Of a DNA stretch of 35,486 bases, positions 7,068-15,731 are shown piece after piece (within the stretch, counting starts at the first letter, position 1; each line of letters begins with the position of its first letter). The stretch lies in assembly GCA_009697105.1 (NCBI GenBank), contig SIAQ01000050.1, positions 1 through 35,486 of the forward strand. The letters are read 5' to 3'. This stretch comes from Gemmataceae bacterium. GTDB lineage: Bacteria > Planctomycetota > Planctomycetia > Gemmatales > Gemmataceae. A model generated the notes under the pieces. It was not told where the DNA came from. It was given only the letters and a program-made list of their open reading frames with translations, and did no database searches. The position numbers were made by a program, and so were the translations under genes.

Positions 7068-7096
7068 TATCTAGGAATCGTCGGAGCAATTAGCAA
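7068..7096 (-). promoter_or_regulatory. Possible sigma70-like promoter for the dehydrogenase run
   Basis: On the minus strand TTGCTA (7096-7091) and TAGATA (7073-7068) are separated by 17 nt, close to the sigma70 pattern. This would start transcription about 100 nt before the ATG at 6962. Identified by eye only; planctomycete promoters are not well defined. Confidence 0.25.
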
Positions 7097-7331
7097 GTTG
7101 TAACCCTGCCCCAAGACACGAATTCGATCGGCCTCGCAATTTCTTCACCACGGAAGAGATAGGAAAAAACCAACAATTAGCGTCGTGCTGCGTAGGGCAA
7201 CTCTAACGCTTGCTCGCGGGGCGTTTGCAGTTGGGCTCTTGATGCACCTGCCAGACCGCCTCTCCTTACTCCAGTGAATCGATTTTGTTCAAAGGCGTTT
7301 GTTGCTTGGCCAGTTCCCAATCAGGACGCGG
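7097..7331. other. Intergenic stretch with nothing recognised
   Basis: This AT-richer stretch separates the hydroxyacid dehydrogenase promoter region from the 3' end of the first PSCyt gene. No convincing ORF, repeat or RNA gene was seen. Confidence 0.5.
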
Positions 7332-9590
7332 TCAATGGTTGAACAAAAACTGCCGACTGTTGAGCAAAGCCCAGAAAAGGTCCTCTGCACCCTGGGCTCG
7401 GTTGTCGCTCTGGTTCAGGTATTGTCGAGCGAGGGCAACTTCGGCGGCGGTGGCCGGGCGGCTGAGGGCGTGCAGATAGAGATTGTCGATGAGAAGATTG
7501 TCATCCAGCTTCGCGTTGAGAAGGCGGTCGACGGTGCCGCCGTCGGCACGCAGGCGTTTTATCATGGTGGTGCCGTTCATGAGGTGCAGAATCTGAGGCA
7601 GGGTGGGCGTGTCGGAGCGTTCGCACGAACAGACGCTCTTGCGCGGCGGCTGGCCAAAGGTTTTTAGGAAATAGGAGCCAGTGTGAATGGTGGGAACCTG
7701 GGCTGCGCGATAACCGGCCGGTATAGCGCGGAATTCTTCCTCGATGCCGGTGGCCTGCGTTAGTCCGTCCAGGAGTTGCTCGGCGCTGAGCCGGCGCAAC
7801 ATGGCGTGGGAGAAGTAGGTCTGATCCGTCCCATTGGTTGCGTTGGGTTTGGAACTGGCCTGGTACGTTCGCGATTTGAGAATGGTGCCGACCAGGAGCT
7901 TGAAATCGTAGCCGTTAGCGATGAAGTCCTCGGCCAGCGCCGCCAGGAGCGGTTCGTTGACCGGCGGGTTGCTGAAGCGAAAGTCGTCGACCGGTTCGAC
8001 GATGCCGCGGCCAAGCAGCTTTCCCCAGACGCGGTTGACGAGTGCGCGGGCGGTCCAGTGCTTGGCGGGGCCGAGCATCCAGTCGGCCAGGGCGATGCGG
8101 CGATCACGCACGCCATCTCCCATTTCGGAGGCCAGGCGATCCGCGGGAGGCCAGTTCACCTCGCTGCCGTCGAGGAAGCGCAGGCGGACTTGTTTGGTTT
8201 TTTCCGGTTCCAGGTACACTTGCCCCTCGGCGTAATAATCCTGTCCGTCCTTTCGGGCTACTTGATAGAAAAAAGTCGAGAGGGAGTTGTAATCGCGTTG
8301 CGTCCAGCGATCGAAGGGATGATCGTGACACTGGGCGCATTCGAGACGCGTGCCCAGGAAAATCTGGGCGATGGCCTCGGCCTTTTCGTGTGGCTGGCGG
8401 AAAACGTGCGACAGCGCCGCCGGCGGGTTGGCAAGCTGGCTGCCCCGCGCGGTCAGGAACGCACGCACAAATTGATCGTACGGCATGTTGTCCTCGATCG
8501 ACTTGCGCAGCCAACGGCTGAGCGCCCAGACTCCTTTGGGGTACATGACACCCGGTGTTTCATCCGCTCGCAGGAGATCGAGCCAGTGCAGCGTCCACAC
8601 GTCCGCGAATTCCGGGCGATCGAGCAACTCAGCAATTTTGCGAGCGCGCTTGTCGGGACGCTTGTCGGCCAGGAACCCGCGCACCTCGGCCGGAGTTGGC
8701 GGCAGCCCGACCGTGTCGAAGCTGACACGCCGTAAGAACTCGGTATCGCTTGCCAACTCCGACGGCAGCACCTGAACGGCCTTCAGCTTGGCAAAGACAT
8801 GCGTATCGATGAAGTTGTGGCCCGATGGACTGCTCCACGCGAAGTCGGGCCGGGCATGGATCACCGAGATTCGGCAGAGCGCTTTTTGCCCCAGGAAGCG
8901 CACCAGCACCGGAGCTTCGCCGACATCCTTGGCGGTCACTAGGCCGTGCTCATCGATATCAACAATGCCCTGGTTGATAAGCTCGTAGATGGCCTGGTCG
9001 GTCACATCGCGGACTAGACCACCCGCGAAGTGGGCACGCACGACGAGCTGCTGGGTCATTCCGGGCTTGGACAGGATGCGCGATTCTGGGAGGACTTCGA
9101 TCTTTTCGAGACGCGGGGCACGGTCGAAATCTCCCTTGGCGCCTTCCTTCAGCCATTGGTGCGTCAGCCTGTAGAAATCGGAATTCACGCCGAAGCGTTG
9201 CCCGCCACCATGCTCCACCAGCCCGGCGGGTTTTTGCAGAATCAAGCTGGCCTCAGCCTCCACGAGGTTCACGCGCCGTCCCAATAGTTCGCGGGTGATG
9301 GCCTCAAGATCGGCACGCGGGTTGTAGCCGCGCAGACTGAGCTTGAAGCCTCCCTTGCCGGAGGCGTTGCCATGACAGACGCCCGCGTTACATCCGGCCT
9401 TCCCGAGGACTGCCATCACCTCGTTGACGAAACTCACTTGCTTCGACGCGGGCGCTGGACTCGGTTGATCGGCAAGCACGGCCTGATTGAAAATCAGAAA
9501 CACAGCGGCAACGAGCCGGAAGCGTAAGCGACGGAACGGCCGCGAAAAACTCGTCGCTAACGCTTCCGGCTCGTAACAAAACTGCTTCAT
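7332..9590 (-). CDS. PSCyt-type DUF1549/DUF1553 protein with BIG2 domain (cluster A)
   Basis: A 752-residue exported protein. Domains in order: a Sec-type signal region (about 1-41); a haem-like motif CNAGVCH (C67-C72-H73, a CX4CH spacing) followed by GKGGFKLSLRGYNP; a BIG2 Ig-like domain at about 165-245; DUF1549 beginning FIDTHVFAKL and containing LRRVSFDTVGLPPTPAEV and the second motif CAQCHDHPFDRW; then DUF1553 (LADWMLG...ALVNRVWGKLLGRGIVEPVDDF). GGGAGGTG precedes the ATG, and the start overlaps the upstream PPC stop as ATGA, indicating translational coupling. These families are planctomycete hallmarks and are thought to work with DUF1501 proteins at the cell surface; the reaction is unknown. 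A palindromic repeat encodes part of the signal region. Confidence 0.9.
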   Translation of the reverse strand: MKQFCYEPEALATSFSRPFRRLRFRLVAAVFLIFNQAVLADQPSPAPASKQVSFVNEVMAVLGKAGCNAGVCHGNASGKGGFKLSLRGYNPRADLEAITRELLGRRVNLVEAEASLILQKPAGLVEHGGGQRFGVNSDFYRLTHQWLKEGAKGDFDRAPRLEKIEVLPESRILSKPGMTQQLVVRAHFAGGLVRDVTDQAIYELINQGIVDIDEHGLVTAKDVGEAPVLVRFLGQKALCRISVIHARPDFAWSSPSGHNFIDTHVFAKLKAVQVLPSELASDTEFLRRVSFDTVGLPPTPAEVRGFLADKRPDKRARKIAELLDRPEFADVWTLHWLDLLRADETPGVMYPKGVWALSRWLRKSIEDNMPYDQFVRAFLTARGSQLANPPAALSHVFRQPHEKAEAIAQIFLGTRLECAQCHDHPFDRWTQRDYNSLSTFFYQVARKDGQDYYAEGQVYLEPEKTKQVRLRFLDGSEVNWPPADRLASEMGDGVRDRRIALADWMLGPAKHWTARALVNRVWGKLLGRGIVEPVDDFRFSNPPVNEPLLAALAEDFIANGYDFKLLVGTILKSRTYQASSKPNATNGTDQTYFSHAMLRRLSAEQLLDGLTQATGIEEEFRAIPAGYRAAQVPTIHTGSYFLKTFGQPPRKSVCSCERSDTPTLPQILHLMNGTTMIKRLRADGGTVDRLLNAKLDDNLLIDNLYLHALSRPATAAEVALARQYLNQSDNRAQGAEDLFWALLNSRQFLFNH
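9511..9574. repeat. Palindromic repeat inside the signal-peptide coding region
   Basis: ACGAGCCGGAAGCGTAAGCG begins the left arm (9511-9533); the right arm is 9552-9574. Arms match at 22 of 23 positions around an 18-nt loop. It lies wholly within the first 27 codons of the cluster A PSCyt gene and encodes about residues 6-27. The left-arm sequence recurs at 25949-25972, showing it is an interspersed repeat. Confidence 0.8.
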
Positions 9591-11266
9591 CGTGCACCTC
9601 CCACTTTGGCGCCGATCAATCGCGTCAGCCGCCAGTCCCAGCGCATGTTCGTAAAAGACGGCTCCGCGATATGGATGTGCCGCACAACCTTGCGGGAGAT
9701 GAGCCTCCTATCCACCTTGGCTTCACCGACCAGGCCGATCTCGAAGAGTGACGCAGGCGCCTGAGAGCTGGCGGTGAGCGTGATCTCGCCGATGTCCTTT
9801 CCTTCAGAGATGAGCACGGGAGACGCCGTTATTCCAATCGGCGTATCGATCGCTTTGATTTGAATGGCCCCCTGGTAGCCGCGCCGCACCACGCGCACCG
9901 CTACCTTGACCGGCTGTCCAACGGCGAGGTTGAGGGCATCATTTTCCGGCCAGTTCGTGAGCGAACGGACGGCACCGGTGAACAACTCAAAATCAGGCCC
10001 GCCCAGCTCGATCGTCATGCGATAGGGATACTCCGCTCCGCCGCGCCCGAAGCCGTCCTCCAGAGCCACGATTACTTCGTTCACGGCCTCGGGAATGATG
10101 AAATCGACCAGGGGATCGGGGTTCATGCGTGCGCCGCGGTTATCGTTCGCGGCCAGCATCTTGCCGGCTGGATCGTAGACTCGCAGCACGCCATCGAGGG
10201 CCGAGCCGTGATAGAAGGCATCGGCCGATATGCGGATCTTCTGCCCAGGCTTGACTAGCAAGCGGAAGCGGTCCACCTCGTCGGGTTTGGCGATCCGCCC
10301 ATTGACCGTGGCGGGCCAGGCGATGACCTGGGGCCCGGATGGTGCCTCCATGACCTCCGGCAGATCGCCGATTGCCATGCGCCAGGGCAGCGAGCCAGGG
10401 AAGTTCACCAGTGGCAGCCACCATTCCTCGGCGTCTGCATCGGCCGGGACGCGGGTCTGAAGCGTGGCCGGCTTGCCGTCGCGATCTGTCACCGTCACGC
10501 TCACTTTCTCGCCGCGTTTGCCGCCGAGGGGAAACACGCTGCGAGCGTAACTGAATGCGCCGATCTTGAGCTGATAATTGTGATTCCGTCCAGTGTAGTT
10601 GAAGTGGCTGAAGTGCACTTCCACCGTGTAATCGCCGGCTTCCTTGAAGGTGTAATCGAGGCGCGGCTCGACGCCCACGCCAAGAGTGTCGTCGCAAAAC
10701 GCCAGCTCGCGCCCCTTGGAGTCTCGCAGGCGCATGGCCAGGTCCGGCGCCAGACCAACTCGTCGCGTCTCACTGACGAACGTCAAGCGCTGTCCCGCCT
10801 TGACCGTGAATTTGTAGGTGTCCACGTCCTTGCTGGGATGCGGAGCGCCGCGGCCGCCCAGAGCACCGGTGATCACGCTTGGCCAGTCAATGGGTTGCGC
10901 CTCATGCAGGCGGTCGTTAGGTTCCACTTCGGCAACGCGTGGCAGGTCATGCACCGCCAGCATGAGCATGTTTGAAACGCCGTCGACGGTCCGCACCCGA
11001 ACGGGAAAGATGCCCACGGGGACATCGTTGGCCGGTTTGACGGCGAAGGTCGCTACCTCGCTGCTGGCAGACTTCAACTTAATCTCGGCGGGGAAGGGAA
11101 GCACCAGTTCCATGCCGGGGCCGAATCCCGGGCCGTAGAGAGTAAGTTGCGTCTCTACGCCGCGCTGTAATCCCGCCGGAACGGTTGAGCGTATTTCCGG
11201 CGGCGCTGTCCAGGCGAAGGTTGGAGTGATCGCCAGGATGACGGCGCTCCATGGGAAGACTCGCAT
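9587..11266 (-). CDS. Exported PPC (pre-peptidase C-terminal) domain protein (cluster A)
   Basis: A 559-residue protein with an N-terminal signal peptide (MRVFPWSAVILAITPTFAWT). A TIG-like segment follows (IRSTVPAGLQRGVETQLTLY), then VEPNDRLHEAQPI and DVDTYKFTVKAGQRLTF, the start of a PPC beta-sandwich. A second PPC-like unit starts around KPDEVDRFRLLVKPGQKIRI. The C-terminal part is beta-rich and ends basic. No catalytic domain is visible; PPC domains usually help secretion or bind polymers. AAAAGGAGG lies 5 nt before the ATG, the strongest ribosome site in the operon. The stop overlaps the start of the DUF1549/DUF1553 gene by ATGA. It probably partners that protein. Confidence 0.85.
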   Translation of the reverse strand: MRVFPWSAVILAITPTFAWTAPPEIRSTVPAGLQRGVETQLTLYGPGFGPGMELVLPFPAEIKLKSASSEVATFAVKPANDVPVGIFPVRVRTVDGVSNMLMLAVHDLPRVAEVEPNDRLHEAQPIDWPSVITGALGGRGAPHPSKDVDTYKFTVKAGQRLTFVSETRRVGLAPDLAMRLRDSKGRELAFCDDTLGVGVEPRLDYTFKEAGDYTVEVHFSHFNYTGRNHNYQLKIGAFSYARSVFPLGGKRGEKVSVTVTDRDGKPATLQTRVPADADAEEWWLPLVNFPGSLPWRMAIGDLPEVMEAPSGPQVIAWPATVNGRIAKPDEVDRFRLLVKPGQKIRISADAFYHGSALDGVLRVYDPAGKMLAANDNRGARMNPDPLVDFIIPEAVNEVIVALEDGFGRGGAEYPYRMTIELGGPDFELFTGAVRSLTNWPENDALNLAVGQPVKVAVRVVRRGYQGAIQIKAIDTPIGITASPVLISEGKDIGEITLTASSQAPASLFEIGLVGEAKVDRRLISRKVVRHIHIAEPSFTNMRWDWRLTRLIGAKVGGAR

Positions 11267-11281
11267 GGGAACCTCCTTTTA

Positions 11282-11343
11282 GTCCGAGCCTGAGCGCCAG
11301 CGAAGGGCACCGAACGGCCCTTCGCTGGCGCTCAGGCTCGGAC
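11282..11343. repeat. Palindromic repeat, copy 2, between DUF1501 and PPC genes
   Basis: Perfect 27-bp arms at 11282-11308 and 11317-11343 with an 8-nt loop and the same core GAGCCTGAGCGCCAGCGAAG as the repeats at 506 and 16256. The outer flanks found in the other two copies are missing, so only the hairpin core is present. It fills the 80-bp gap within the operon, 4 bp downstream of the DUF1501 stop, and could affect the relative expression of the genes on either side. Confidence 0.8.
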
Positions 11344-11346
11344 GTG

Positions 11347-12651
11347 TCAAACGATCAACTCGCGAATAAACTGCCCGCCACGAACGATCGGAATGCGGCG
11401 GCCGGAGGTCGCTGGCAGCTCCTTTTCCGGATCGACGCCGAGTAGCGTGTAGATGGAGTGGGCCACGTCTTCCGGCGTGACAGGCCGATGGCGTGGCGAG
11501 TCCCCTTCGGCATCGGAAGCGCCGATGACCTGGCCGCCGCGAACGCCGCCGCCCGCCAGCGCCACGCTGAATACACGCGACCAATGATCGCGCCCCTGCA
11601 TGCTATTGATGCGCGGCGTCCGGCCGAACTCGGTCAGGAACACCACCAGCGTCGAATCCAGCCGGCCACGCTGATCGAGGTCCTCCACCAGGGCGGCGAA
11701 ACCTCGGTCGAACGCCGGCAGCATTTCGCCAGTACCCAGACGTGGATACAAATTTTGATGGTGGTCCCAATCATCCGAACTGACGGTGACCACGGGCACC
11801 CCCGCTTCGACCAGGCGGCGAGCCAGTAGGCAGCCCTGGCCGAGCTGCGTGCGACCGTAACGGTCGCGTGTCCGGTCATCAACAAGGTTGAGATCGAAAG
11901 CGGCACGGGCCTGCGGCGAGCGGATCAGGTCATACGCCTGAGCCGTGAATCGGTCCACGCTCTCCAATACTCCCGCGGAGTCGCCGCGGCGGAAGTCCTC
12001 GTCCACCTGACGGAGCAGCGATTGCCGGCGCAGTGAGCGTCCGCGTGTGATGCCGTCCGCTTCGTCCACGTCGCGTACTTGAAACAGCGGATCGTTGGGA
12101 TTGCCGCCGACTGCAAAAGGGTTGTGGGCACTGCCCAGATGGCCAGCGTGCAGATAGGCGGAACTCTCGCTTGGGACGACCAGGTAGGGGGGCAAGCCGC
12201 CACGTGGGCCGATTTCATGACCGACGACGGCGCCGATGCTGGGATAGTTATGCCCTGGTGCAAAGTTGTAGCCGCTCAGCATGTGGGCCTGTCCGGCATC
12301 GTGGGCCGAGTTCGGATGCGTCACTGAGCGGATGACCGTCAGATGGCGCATCGCACGGGCCAGGTGCGGAATCGAGTCGGCGAAGCGTACCCCTGGCACG
12401 CTGGTTGCAATTGTGCCCATTTCGCCGCGAACCTCGGCCACCGCGCCAGGCTTGGGATCGAAGGTGTCGTGATGCGTCAACCCGCCGTTCAGCCAAATGA
12501 GGATAGCGCTTCGAGCTCGCGTCGCACGCTCGGATCCTCGCGCCCGTAGCAAGCCAGGTAGTGCCAACCCCAAACCGCCGAGGACGCCCGCGAACAATAA
12601 GTTCCGTCGGCTCGGTCTGGATGATACGCGTTCCAATCGGTTGCCAGTCAC
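11347..12651 (-). CDS. DUF1501 protein with Tat signal (cluster A)
   Basis: A 434-residue member of the DUF1501 family, which belongs to the alkaline phosphatase/sulfatase-like superfamily. Translation likely starts at GTG 12651: AAGGGG lies 6 nt upstream and the start overlaps the sialidase stop as GTGA. The longer frame reaching 12936 lies over the sialidase gene and is rejected. The N-terminus RPSRRNLLFAGVLGGLGLAL is a twin-arginine signal. Family landmarks are WLNGGLTHHDTFDPKPG, HPNSAHDAGQAHMLSGYN, SDDWDHHQN and FLTEFGRTPRIN...GRDHW. Conserved His and Asp residues suggest a metal site, but no activity is established. It is co-transcribed with the PPC and DUF1549/DUF1553 genes. Confidence 0.88.
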   Translation of the reverse strand: MTGNRLERVSSRPSRRNLLFAGVLGGLGLALPGLLRARGSERATRARSAILIWLNGGLTHHDTFDPKPGAVAEVRGEMGTIATSVPGVRFADSIPHLARAMRHLTVIRSVTHPNSAHDAGQAHMLSGYNFAPGHNYPSIGAVVGHEIGPRGGLPPYLVVPSESSAYLHAGHLGSAHNPFAVGGNPNDPLFQVRDVDEADGITRGRSLRRQSLLRQVDEDFRRGDSAGVLESVDRFTAQAYDLIRSPQARAAFDLNLVDDRTRDRYGRTQLGQGCLLARRLVEAGVPVVTVSSDDWDHHQNLYPRLGTGEMLPAFDRGFAALVEDLDQRGRLDSTLVVFLTEFGRTPRINSMQGRDHWSRVFSVALAGGGVRGGQVIGASDAEGDSPRHRPVTPEDVAHSIYTLLGVDPEKELPATSGRRIPIVRGGQFIRELIV

Positions 12652-13727
12652 GGTATCCCCTTCTGTTGCGGACAGATCGATGGGCCACCAACCGCTTGTG
12701 TCTGGCGCGCCTTTGCCACGTGATCCGATGCGACCTTCAGAAAGTACACGGTCGAACCATTCAAGTATACCGTGCCGATGTGCTGGTCGTCGACCTGAAT
12801 CGTCCGAGCCGAGTAGTAGCGGGCGGCGATGTTCGTCGTCGGCAACAACGTCACGGTGCTCCCGGCATTCCAGGTTAGCCCGTCGTCCGCGGAGAAGTTG
12901 TACCGCAGTCCCTTGTTCGCCGTGCCCACGCCCCACGTTACGAGTACGCGGCCATCTGAGAGAGTCGTCAGGTAGCGCCCCTCGGCACTGTCGCCATCGG
13001 GTACTGCCGGGAAGTTTGGGATTGACGCCCAGGTGTGGCCCTCGTCCGTGGAACGCAAAAACACCGGCCCCATCGCCAATAGGGTTCCCTTCGCTGTGCG
13101 AGCAATTTGCTGAAACGTATGTTGCTTGTCTGCCGACGCCTTCACCGGAAACACGGACAACTCGTTCTTCTTCGGATCAAACAACCGCGGCGGCCCCGCA
13201 CGCAAAGGCAACACCCAATGGCCTCCGCTCCACGCTAATACATTATGCCGAACCGCACCGAGATGCTTCTTCTCGACCGGCCCAATCAATTGTTGTTCGC
13301 TCCAGGTGCGGCCGTTGTCGCTGCTCAACGTATATAGTAATGCTCGTTCGTAATAGCGGTCCTTCGCTTTGTCGTCAGCGATGTAATTCCAGGTAACGAC
13401 AATCCGGCCATCCGGCAGCGTGTCGGCAGTGCCGGGGTAGACCTCGTATATCTTGACTTCGCGAATGACGTCGGGCCGTTTCGCGGAAGTAGCAATCGCC
13501 TGTGCCGGGTCCCACGTCTTGCCGCCATCGGTCGAACGAGCACACATTAACACCTGCGGGCCCTTGTAGACGACGACAAGAGTTCCATCCTTGGCCCGAC
13601 AAATGGAAGGATGAATATGTCCCCCCGCCTTCGGTGAAGCCGCCACGACAACCGGCACCTCCTGAGCGTGCACGTGGCCCGCAAACGTCAACGCCATGCA
13701 GCCAAGAGCAAGAGTAGCAAAACGCAT
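12648..13727 (-). CDS. Exported sialidase-like BNR-repeat protein
   Basis: A 359-residue protein starting at ATG 13727, with GGAG 8 nt upstream; the frame to 13799 lacks support. A signal peptide (MRFATLALGCMALTFAGHVHA) precedes a six-bladed-propeller type sequence. Four Asp-boxes are visible: STDGGKTW, SSDNGRTW, STDEGHTW and SADDGLTW. An early SICRAKDGTLVVVY strand matches exo-alpha-sialidase-like families. Full sialidase activity would need an arginine triad, which I cannot confirm, so the substrate could be another glycan. It is the first gene of the operon and overlaps the DUF1501 start by GTGA, linking a likely glycosidase to the PSCyt proteins. Confidence 0.85.
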   Translation of the reverse strand: MRFATLALGCMALTFAGHVHAQEVPVVVAASPKAGGHIHPSICRAKDGTLVVVYKGPQVLMCARSTDGGKTWDPAQAIATSAKRPDVIREVKIYEVYPGTADTLPDGRIVVTWNYIADDKAKDRYYERALLYTLSSDNGRTWSEQQLIGPVEKKHLGAVRHNVLAWSGGHWVLPLRAGPPRLFDPKKNELSVFPVKASADKQHTFQQIARTAKGTLLAMGPVFLRSTDEGHTWASIPNFPAVPDGDSAEGRYLTTLSDGRVLVTWGVGTANKGLRYNFSADDGLTWNAGSTVTLLPTTNIAARYYSARTIQVDDQHIGTVYLNGSTVYFLKVASDHVAKARQTQAVGGPSICPQQKGIP

Positions 13728-13871
13728 GTGGCAACTCCGATCGTACGGTAGGGGAGGGCTGGTGCTGTGCATCCTATGGATTTGCGCAGGCAATCGCATG
13801 ATCAGCGAGCTGGATGGCAGAGGCGGGGCGCCATGCGGATGCCCGGAATGAATCGAGCGATTTCTGATCCT

Positions 13872-15659
13872 TCACTCAGTTACCTCACGGAAAATCCGCT
13901 CGAAGTCGTTGGCACATCGATGGAACGTTTGCAAGAGGTCAGGATCAAACTGGCCACCGGACACCTTGGTCATTACTTGAATTGCCGTCGAATGAGACAA
14001 GGCCGGTTTGTAGGAACGACGAGAGCGCAGGGCGTCGTATACGTCACATAGCGCCACAACCCGGGCTGACAAGGGGATGTTGCTGCCTGCCAATTGGTCC
14101 GGATAGCCTTCGCCGTCAAAGCGCTCGTGGTGATGTCGGGCGATGTCGGCAGCCAATTGCAAGAACGCCAGTGCGGAGCCATGCTGCTTCATGACCGCCT
14201 TCAAATTATCCGACCCAATCGTGGTATGGGTTTGCATAAGAATGCGTTCATCCGGTTCGAGTTTGCCTGGATTCAACAGAATGTGGTCAGGCAACCCCAC
14301 CTTGCCAATGTCGTGCAAGGGCGCACAGCACACCAGGAGTTCGACAAAGTTGGTATCAATTTGTTCGGCAAATACGGGCGACTTGGCTGCCTCCTCCGCC
14401 AGACATCGGGCGTAGTGTCCCATCCGCCGCAGGCGAGTGCCGGTTCCGCCTTCCCGAAACTCGATCAGCTTGGCAAGTGTCTGCACCAGACCGTTGCGGG
14501 CGTAGATCAGATCGCTATTGCTGGCGCTGAGGGTCTGCTCCAGTTCCCGATTGACGGCCAACATCTGAGAGTACAGAAGATCGGCGCGATCCTGAGTGTC
14601 TTTGAGGAATAACGAGGCTTTAACCTTCGATTGAAGCTGCACGAGGCTAATCGGCTTGACGAGATAATCATTGGCCCCATTAAGCAGCATTTTCGCCATC
14701 TCGTCAGGTTCCGCTCGGCCCGACATCATGATTATTTTGAGATTCGGATACGGTGGATTCTCGCGCAGATATCGACAAACCTCGGGCCCGGTCATCTCGG
14801 GCATGTCGATGTCGGTTAGCACAAGATCGTATCTTTTCTCTTTGATCTTCGCCAGGGCTAATACTCCATCGGCAGCTTCATCACATTGAGGACCATCCTT
14901 GGCCTCCAGCACGCATCGGCAAAAGAGGCGCATATTCGGCTCGTCATCCACAATGAGGATGTTGTGGTGAGTTCGAAAGCTTCCTTTCCTTCCGGACTGG
15001 GCAGCATAGCGCTCGGCTGTTGGGACGATGCAATCCCGCACGTCCGGTTTGAGAAACGGAAGCAATGCCTGCATCACTATCGCGGGAGTGGCATAACGAT
15101 CGTCGGGACGTGGCGCCATCATTCGCGTCACGACGGCATCCAGTTCGGCGGGTATTTCGGGCCGCGAGGCACGAACGGGAGGGGGCAGTTGCGTCAAGCG
15201 ATAGGCTATCTGTTGGCCAATGCTCGTCTTGGTAACAAAAGGATACTTGCCCGTAAGGCACCAATACAGCGTGCCTCCAAGTGCATAGATGTCTGCCCGG
15301 ATGTCCACAGCGCCGGCGTCGCCAATCTGCTCTGGGGCCATGAACGCTAGTGTGCCTAACAACATGCCCGGCTCGGTCAACCGGTGCGAGAAATGACGGG
15401 CCAGGCCGAAATCCAGTAGTTTCGTCTGGCTGTCCGAATTGACCAGGATATTGGAGGGCTTGATGTCCCGATGCACCAGATTGTGCTTATGCGATTCAGC
15501 AAGCGCAGAAGCCACCTGATGAATGACATCGCAGGCCTTTACCGGCGAAAGTGGGCCATGCGTGTTGACGAATTCTTCCAGGTCTTGTCCGGGAACAAAC
15601 TCCATGACGAAATAACGCAGCGTCGGAAAATCGGAACCGGAAATCTGCCCGGCATCCAT
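13872..15659 (-). CDS. Kinase C-lobe + receiver + HD-GYP portion of an amber-split signalling gene
   Basis: A 595-residue open frame from ATG 15659. It is in the same frame as the N-terminal piece at 15732-16136, separated by one TAG (15732-15734) and 24 further sense codons. Those codons read RILQRFLTEIRAVGQLQHPN, then IVAA: the expected kinase alphaC region. Domains: kinase catalytic core (HRD 63-65, DFG 83-85, APE-like 108-110); receiver domain at about 232-350 (acidic pair D238-D239, phosphoacceptor D283, K335); HD-GYP at about 385-595 (H449-D450, HHERFDGEGYP at 510-520), a cyclic-di-GMP phosphodiesterase fold. If translated alone from 15659 it lacks the ATP-binding loop and lysine, so the kinase would be dead while the receiver and HD-GYP could still work. 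With readthrough the product is about 754 residues. Confidence 0.85.
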   Translation of the reverse strand: MDAGQISGSDFPTLRYFVMEFVPGQDLEEFVNTHGPLSPVKACDVIHQVASALAESHKHNLVHRDIKPSNILVNSDSQTKLLDFGLARHFSHRLTEPGMLLGTLAFMAPEQIGDAGAVDIRADIYALGGTLYWCLTGKYPFVTKTSIGQQIAYRLTQLPPPVRASRPEIPAELDAVVTRMMAPRPDDRYATPAIVMQALLPFLKPDVRDCIVPTAERYAAQSGRKGSFRTHHNILIVDDEPNMRLFCRCVLEAKDGPQCDEAADGVLALAKIKEKRYDLVLTDIDMPEMTGPEVCRYLRENPPYPNLKIIMMSGRAEPDEMAKMLLNGANDYLVKPISLVQLQSKVKASLFLKDTQDRADLLYSQMLAVNRELEQTLSASNSDLIYARNGLVQTLAKLIEFREGGTGTRLRRMGHYARCLAEEAAKSPVFAEQIDTNFVELLVCCAPLHDIGKVGLPDHILLNPGKLEPDERILMQTHTTIGSDNLKAVMKQHGSALAFLQLAADIARHHHERFDGEGYPDQLAGSNIPLSARVVALCDVYDALRSRRSYKPALSHSTAIQVMTKVSGGQFDPDLLQTFHRCANDFERIFREVTE

Positions 15660-15731
15660 GGCAGCGACGATATTGGGATGTTGGAGTTGGCCAACGGCCC
15701 GTATTTCCGTGAGAAATCGCTGTAGAATACG

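Noticed and set aside
12649..12936. Extended N-terminus of the cluster A DUF1501 frame
   Set aside because: It lies over the 3' end of the sialidase-like gene; the GTG at 12651 has a ribosome site and directly precedes the Tat signal.
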